Shown: piece after piece, positions 6,926-9,291 of the stretch
Layout of the letters: each line of letters begins with the position of its first letter
Numbering within the stretch: position 1 is the first letter of the stretch
Source: JAMCXS01 sp964459065
GTDB taxonomy: Bacteria; Acidobacteriota; Terriglobia; UBA7540
Reading direction: 5' to 3'
DNA length: 9,291 nt
NCBI GenBank assembly: GCA_964459065.1
Contig: CAYWMN010000143.1
Span: forward strand, 1-9,291
Program-made: the position numbers and the translations under genes
Notes under the pieces: model-generated
Told to the model about the DNA's origin: nothing
What the model saw: only the letters and a program-made list of their open reading frames with translations
Databases searched by the model: none

Positions 6926-6961
6926 TGAGCCCCCGCGAACTTTTGATCAATCGCCCACTCG

Positions 6962-6978
6962 AACCGGGCCCCACGGTT
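6962..6978 (-). terminator. Weak inverted repeat between the secreted protein and the glycan operon
   Basis: AACCG and CGGTT form a 5-bp stem around a 7-nt GC-rich loop, 22 nt beyond the secreted protein's stop codon at 7000. There is no T-tract, so it is at best a weak terminator. It falls in the only gap (6926-6999) that could separate this gene from the GT2-deacetylase operon. I found no convincing -35/-10 pair in that gap. Confidence 0.2.
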
Positions 6979-6999
6979 GATGGATCGGCACTGCATCGA

Positions 7000-8175
7000 T
7001 TACCGCCAGCAATTCATGGTGTATTGAAATCCGTTCACGCCGGAACCCGGCTGGACGTCCGCGCGACGATCGATGCTGGTGCATTTGTGCCCGCTGAGCG
7101 TCACGAAATTCTGTCCGGGGATCAAGTTGATCGTTGCGGCGCCGTCTTTTGCGGTTTCAGTTTTAAAATCGGCGACGGAGGTTCCGGTGGACCAGACAAC
7201 GACCAGTTTGATTCCGGCGAGAGGTTTTCCGTTACTGTCAACCGCCCGGAAAAGTACCGGCTTGTGCAGAAGCCGGTGGGTATCATTGCTTTTATCGGGA
7301 AGCATCATCAGCTTCGTGTTTGCCTGGGGCGAACCGCTGCTGAGCTTGAATCGCCGGTACACCGTGGTGTCCTGGCTCGCACCGATTTGGCGGACCGTAA
7401 GCCAGTAATTTCCCCAGGCGAGATGCGGGAAGATGAATTTTCCCTGGAGGTCCGTGCGGACCTGGTTGATGGGGTTTTCTTCGCTGTCGCTGAGCGTCGA
7501 GAGGATGCCGGCCAGCGACTCCCCACCCGATCCAAACACCGTTCCCTCCACCCGTCCGCGGCCCGAGGGCGGCTCTAAATCCAGCGTGACGCTGTTGCTT
7601 TTCACCTGCTGGTGCCACAGATTGACGCCGAGCTCGCGCACCACCTCGTCCTGGTTTGAGTAACGCGCCGAGTAGGTAACCGAAAATTGGTAGCGGCCCC
7701 AGAGCGGTTGCCGCTCCTTGCCGGTGTTGGCCTGCGCGGGTTTCCAGATAATTCCCACCCGTACGCCATACTGCCTTCCGGGCTGCAGGCGGACGAGTCC
7801 GGGATGAGGAAACGCCGGCGTCAGAATCACCGAACCATGGGCGGCTACCCCGGCGCCGCCGGGCGGCGGTTTAACGGGCGCCAGATGAACTTGCAGAGCG
7901 GAGCCGCCGGAAGTTGTGTTGGGGCCTGTGGCGTTGGCCGCCGCAGCTTCAAACCGATTCCGCGACTGCGCCATGGAGGCGTTCTTGATGGGTCGGTAAA
8001 GCCAGATCGTCCGCCGGCTGTTGTTCTGGAACAGGAGCGCCGCCTGCACGGCGTTCGGCGCCACCACGGTGGATGACTTCACGGAAAGCGACAGGCTTAA
8101 TCCTTGCGCCCGGCCGGGGTGCGCGGAAAGCATCAGGACGCCGATGAACGCTGCCAGATATAAGACGCGGGACAT
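7000..8175 (-). CDS. Secreted protein with two Ig-like/carboxypeptidase-regulatory-like repeats, function unknown
   Basis: The 391-residue product begins with a clear signal peptide (hydrophobic core at about residues 5-17, likely cut after GRAQ at 24), so it is exported. Residues 25-200 form a beta-rich, Ig-like region (LSLSLSVKSSTVVAPNAV to SNSVTLDL). Residues 208-281 resemble a carboxypeptidase-regulatory/CnaB-type domain (VEGTVFG, then TDLQGKFIFPHLAWGNYWLTV). Residues 306-360 look like a second divergent copy (AVDSNGKPLAGIKL, then TAKDGAATINLIPG). The C-terminus has two cysteines (C365, C389) that could form a disulphide. No catalytic motif is seen. Such domains usually mediate binding or structure on outer-surface proteins and are plentiful in Acidobacteriota and Bacteroidota. 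The ATG at 8175 has AAGG immediately before it, too close for a normal ribosome site. It lies 40 bp after rlmI. A role in handling the glycan made downstream is possible but unsupported. Confidence 0.85.
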   Translation of the reverse strand: MSRVLYLAAFIGVLMLSAHPGRAQGLSLSLSVKSSTVVAPNAVQAALLFQNNSRRTIWLYRPIKNASMAQSRNRFEAAAANATGPNTTSGGSALQVHLAPVKPPPGGAGVAAHGSVILTPAFPHPGLVRLQPGRQYGVRVGIIWKPAQANTGKERQPLWGRYQFSVTYSARYSNQDEVVRELGVNLWHQQVKSNSVTLDLEPPSGRGRVEGTVFGSGGESLAGILSTLSDSEENPINQVRTDLQGKFIFPHLAWGNYWLTVRQIGASQDTTVYRRFKLSSGSPQANTKLMMLPDKSNDTHRLLHKPVLFRAVDSNGKPLAGIKLVVVWSTGTSVADFKTETAKDGAATINLIPGQNFVTLSGHKCTSIDRRADVQPGSGVNGFQYTMNCWR

Positions 8176-8181
8176 CCTTGT

Positions 8182-8187
8182 ATTCTA
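8182..8187 (-). promoter_or_regulatory. Possible -10 box giving a leaderless mRNA for the secreted protein gene
   Basis: On the minus strand TAGAAT (8187-8182) is followed by exactly six bases and then the ATG at 8175. At usual spacing transcription would start on the A of the ATG, giving a leaderless message, and the lack of a properly spaced Shine-Dalgarno agrees. No good -35 box is seen at 16-18 nt upstream. Confidence 0.35.
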
Positions 8188-8205
8188 TCCCGAAATAATC
8201 GCTGC

Positions 8206-8221
8206 CTGTGAAAACTCACAG
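8206..8221. repeat. Short inverted repeat at the end of rlmI
   Basis: CTGTGA and TCACAG form a perfect 6-bp dyad around AAAC. The rlmI stop codon (8216-8218) lies within one arm, and the dyad sits about 31 bp before the next start codon. It may be a small hairpin at the 3' end of rlmI or an operator for the next gene. No T-tract follows, so it is not a standard terminator. The core resembles a CRP half-site pair, but the spacer is 4 instead of 6. Confidence 0.3.
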
Positions 8222-9291
8222 CACCCTGAGAACCAGGCACTTCAAGTAGTGCGTCTCGGGGACGGTCAGCAGAATGGGATGGTCACGCGACTGGGTGCGG
8301 CGCTCAACCACGTTGACGGTCCGATGCGCATCGAGGGTGGCGCTGGCGATCACTCCCAGAAAATCCGCTTCGCTCACGTGATAAGAGCAACTGCAGGTGA
8401 TGAGGTATCCTCCGGGGCGCAGGATTTTGAGCGCGCGCAGGTTCAGTTCCTTGTAGCCGCGCAGGGCTGAGTCCAGGTTCGAGCGTTGCCGCGCAAAGGC
8501 GGGGGGATCGAGCACGATCAGATCAAACATCTCGCGGGCGTGGTCGGCGGCCTTCAGATAATCAAAGCAGTTGGCCTGCTTCCATTCGATGTTGTCGAGC
8601 CCATTGAGTTCGCTGTTGCGCCGGGCTTTCTGCAGAGCTTCTTCGGAAGAATCGATTCCCACCACGGTCTCGCACCGGGGCGCCACATTCACCGCGAAGC
8701 CGCCGCTGTAGGTGAAGCAATCGAGCGCCCGCCCGCGGGCGTAAGAGCGCGCGGCCAGCTGGTTTTCACGCTGGTCGAGAAAGCCGCCGGTCTTCTGGCC
8801 TTCCAGCAGGTTGAATGCGAATTGCATTCCGTTGATGCGGACAACGGTTTCGGGGGCGGGGGCGCCCTCGATCACGCCCTTGGTCTGTTCCAGGCCTTCG
8901 AGCGAACGGACGGCCACGTCATTGCGCTCGATGATCGCGGCGGGTGAGAAGTGTTCCTTGAGAATGTCCACAATCGTGGGCTTCAGCACTTCCATGCCCT
9001 GGCTGAGAGTTTGAATGACGTAGGATTCTCCGTAGCGGTCAACAATCAGGGAGGGAAGCAGGTCGCCCTCGGCCGCCACCACGCGGTAAGCTTCCGAATC
9101 GTTCACCACCTGCTCGCGATAGGCCGCGGCGGACCTGATGCGTTCGGCCAGAAAGTCGCGGTCGAAGGGCCGCTTTTCCCTCGTGAGCAGCCGTAAGGCG
9201 ATCTGGGATTGGCTGCTGTAAATCGCCTGGCCGAGAAAACTCTTCTTGCGGTTCCGAATGCTGACGACGGCTCCCGGCTCGGCGTCGGAGC
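8216..9291 (-). CDS. rlmI: 23S rRNA (cytosine-C5)-methyltransferase, RlmI-like (5' end outside window)
   Basis: The frame is open from the right edge and gives 357 visible residues. RlmI proteins are near 395 residues, so roughly 30-40 are missing. Visible residues 1-60 (SDAEPGAVVSIRNRK, then FLGQAIYSSQSQIALRLLT) match the N-terminal PUA domain. A linking domain follows (AEGDLLPSLIVDRYGE), then the SAM-binding catalytic domain: GGFLDQREN (168-176), LDCFTYSGGFAV (189-200), motif IV LDPPAF (260-265), GYKELNLRALKILRPGG (278-294) and TCSCS (298-302), where the second cysteine (301) aligns with the catalytic Cys of the family. Known members methylate 23S rRNA at C1962 (E. coli numbering) using SAM. 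The group also contains less well characterised paralogues, so the exact target is inferred. A start at GTG 9109 would cut the PUA domain off and is rejected. This housekeeping gene probably belongs to a separate transcription unit from the glycan operon. Confidence 0.9.
   Translation of the reverse strand, partial: SDAEPGAVVSIRNRKKSFLGQAIYSSQSQIALRLLTREKRPFDRDFLAERIRSAAAYREQVVNDSEAYRVVAAEGDLLPSLIVDRYGESYVIQTLSQGMEVLKPTIVDILKEHFSPAAIIERNDVAVRSLEGLEQTKGVIEGAPAPETVVRINGMQFAFNLLEGQKTGGFLDQRENQLAARSYARGRALDCFTYSGGFAVNVAPRCETVVGIDSSEEALQKARRNSELNGLDNIEWKQANCFDYLKAADHAREMFDLIVLDPPAFARQRSNLDSALRGYKELNLRALKILRPGGYLITCSCSYHVSEADFLGVIASATLDAHRTVNVVERRTQSRDHPILLTVPETHYLKCLVLRVL

Noticed and set aside
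6943..7578. Plus-strand open frame (211 codons) opposite the secreted protein
   Set aside because: The minus-strand gene has a signal peptide and recognisable repeats, while the plus-strand product has no recognisable feature.
8216..9109. rlmI starting at the internal GTG 9109
   Set aside because: The frame continues open to the window edge and the upstream 60 residues match the PUA domain, so the true start lies outside.
1..9291. Mobile element, prophage, CRISPR, tRNA or rRNA genes
   Set aside because: I saw no transposase or integrase motif, no regularly spaced repeats, no terminal inverted repeats and no tRNA-like cloverleaf by eye. A covariance-model scan was not possible.

Overview
The window is GC-rich bacterial chromosome. 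The mix of a secreted carboxypeptidase-regulatory-like protein, a housekeeping RlmI-type rRNA methyltransferase and a surface-glycan operon suits a soil-type Gram-negative. Acidobacteriota is my best guess, but that is inference from protein style; no phylogenetic marker is decisive. I see no tRNA, rRNA, insertion sequence, prophage gene or CRISPR array.

Layout: at the left edge is the last 64 codons of an unidentified plus-strand gene, ending at 197. Everything else (257-9291) lies on the minus strand, so it is transcribed right to left. In transcription order: an rlmI-like rRNA cytosine methyltransferase whose 5' end lies beyond the window (8216-9291); a secreted two-repeat Ig-like/carboxypeptidase-regulatory protein (7000-8175); a glycosyltransferase 2 fused to a NodB/CE4 deacetylase (5090-6925); a second GT2 (4047-5054); a SAM methyltransferase (3300-4025); a membrane-anchored NodB deacetylase (2469-3245); an SSS/SLC5-type sodium:solute symporter (990-2450); and a membrane-anchored single-HKD phospholipase D-like protein (257-856).

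The five genes from 6925 down to 990 have gaps of about 18-54 bp and look like one operon. Two GT2 domains, two CE4 deacetylase domains and a SAM methyltransferase suggest that a surface or secreted glycan is assembled, deacetylated and perhaps methylated. This is the same set of chemistries as rhizobial NodC/NodB/NodS, although the proteins are not those orthologues. The fusion enzyme looks cytosolic and the stand-alone deacetylase looks exported, so deacetylation may occur on both sides of the membrane. The symporter start codon lies 18 bp after the exported deacetylase and could take up a product, possibly acetate or a sugar; this is speculative. The PLD-like gene has its own good sigma70-type promoter (TTGACC-16-TATGAT, 905-932) and is probably not part of the operon.

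No gene-free stretch exceeds 300 bases. The largest gap is 857-989, which holds that promoter and a GC-rich hairpin.
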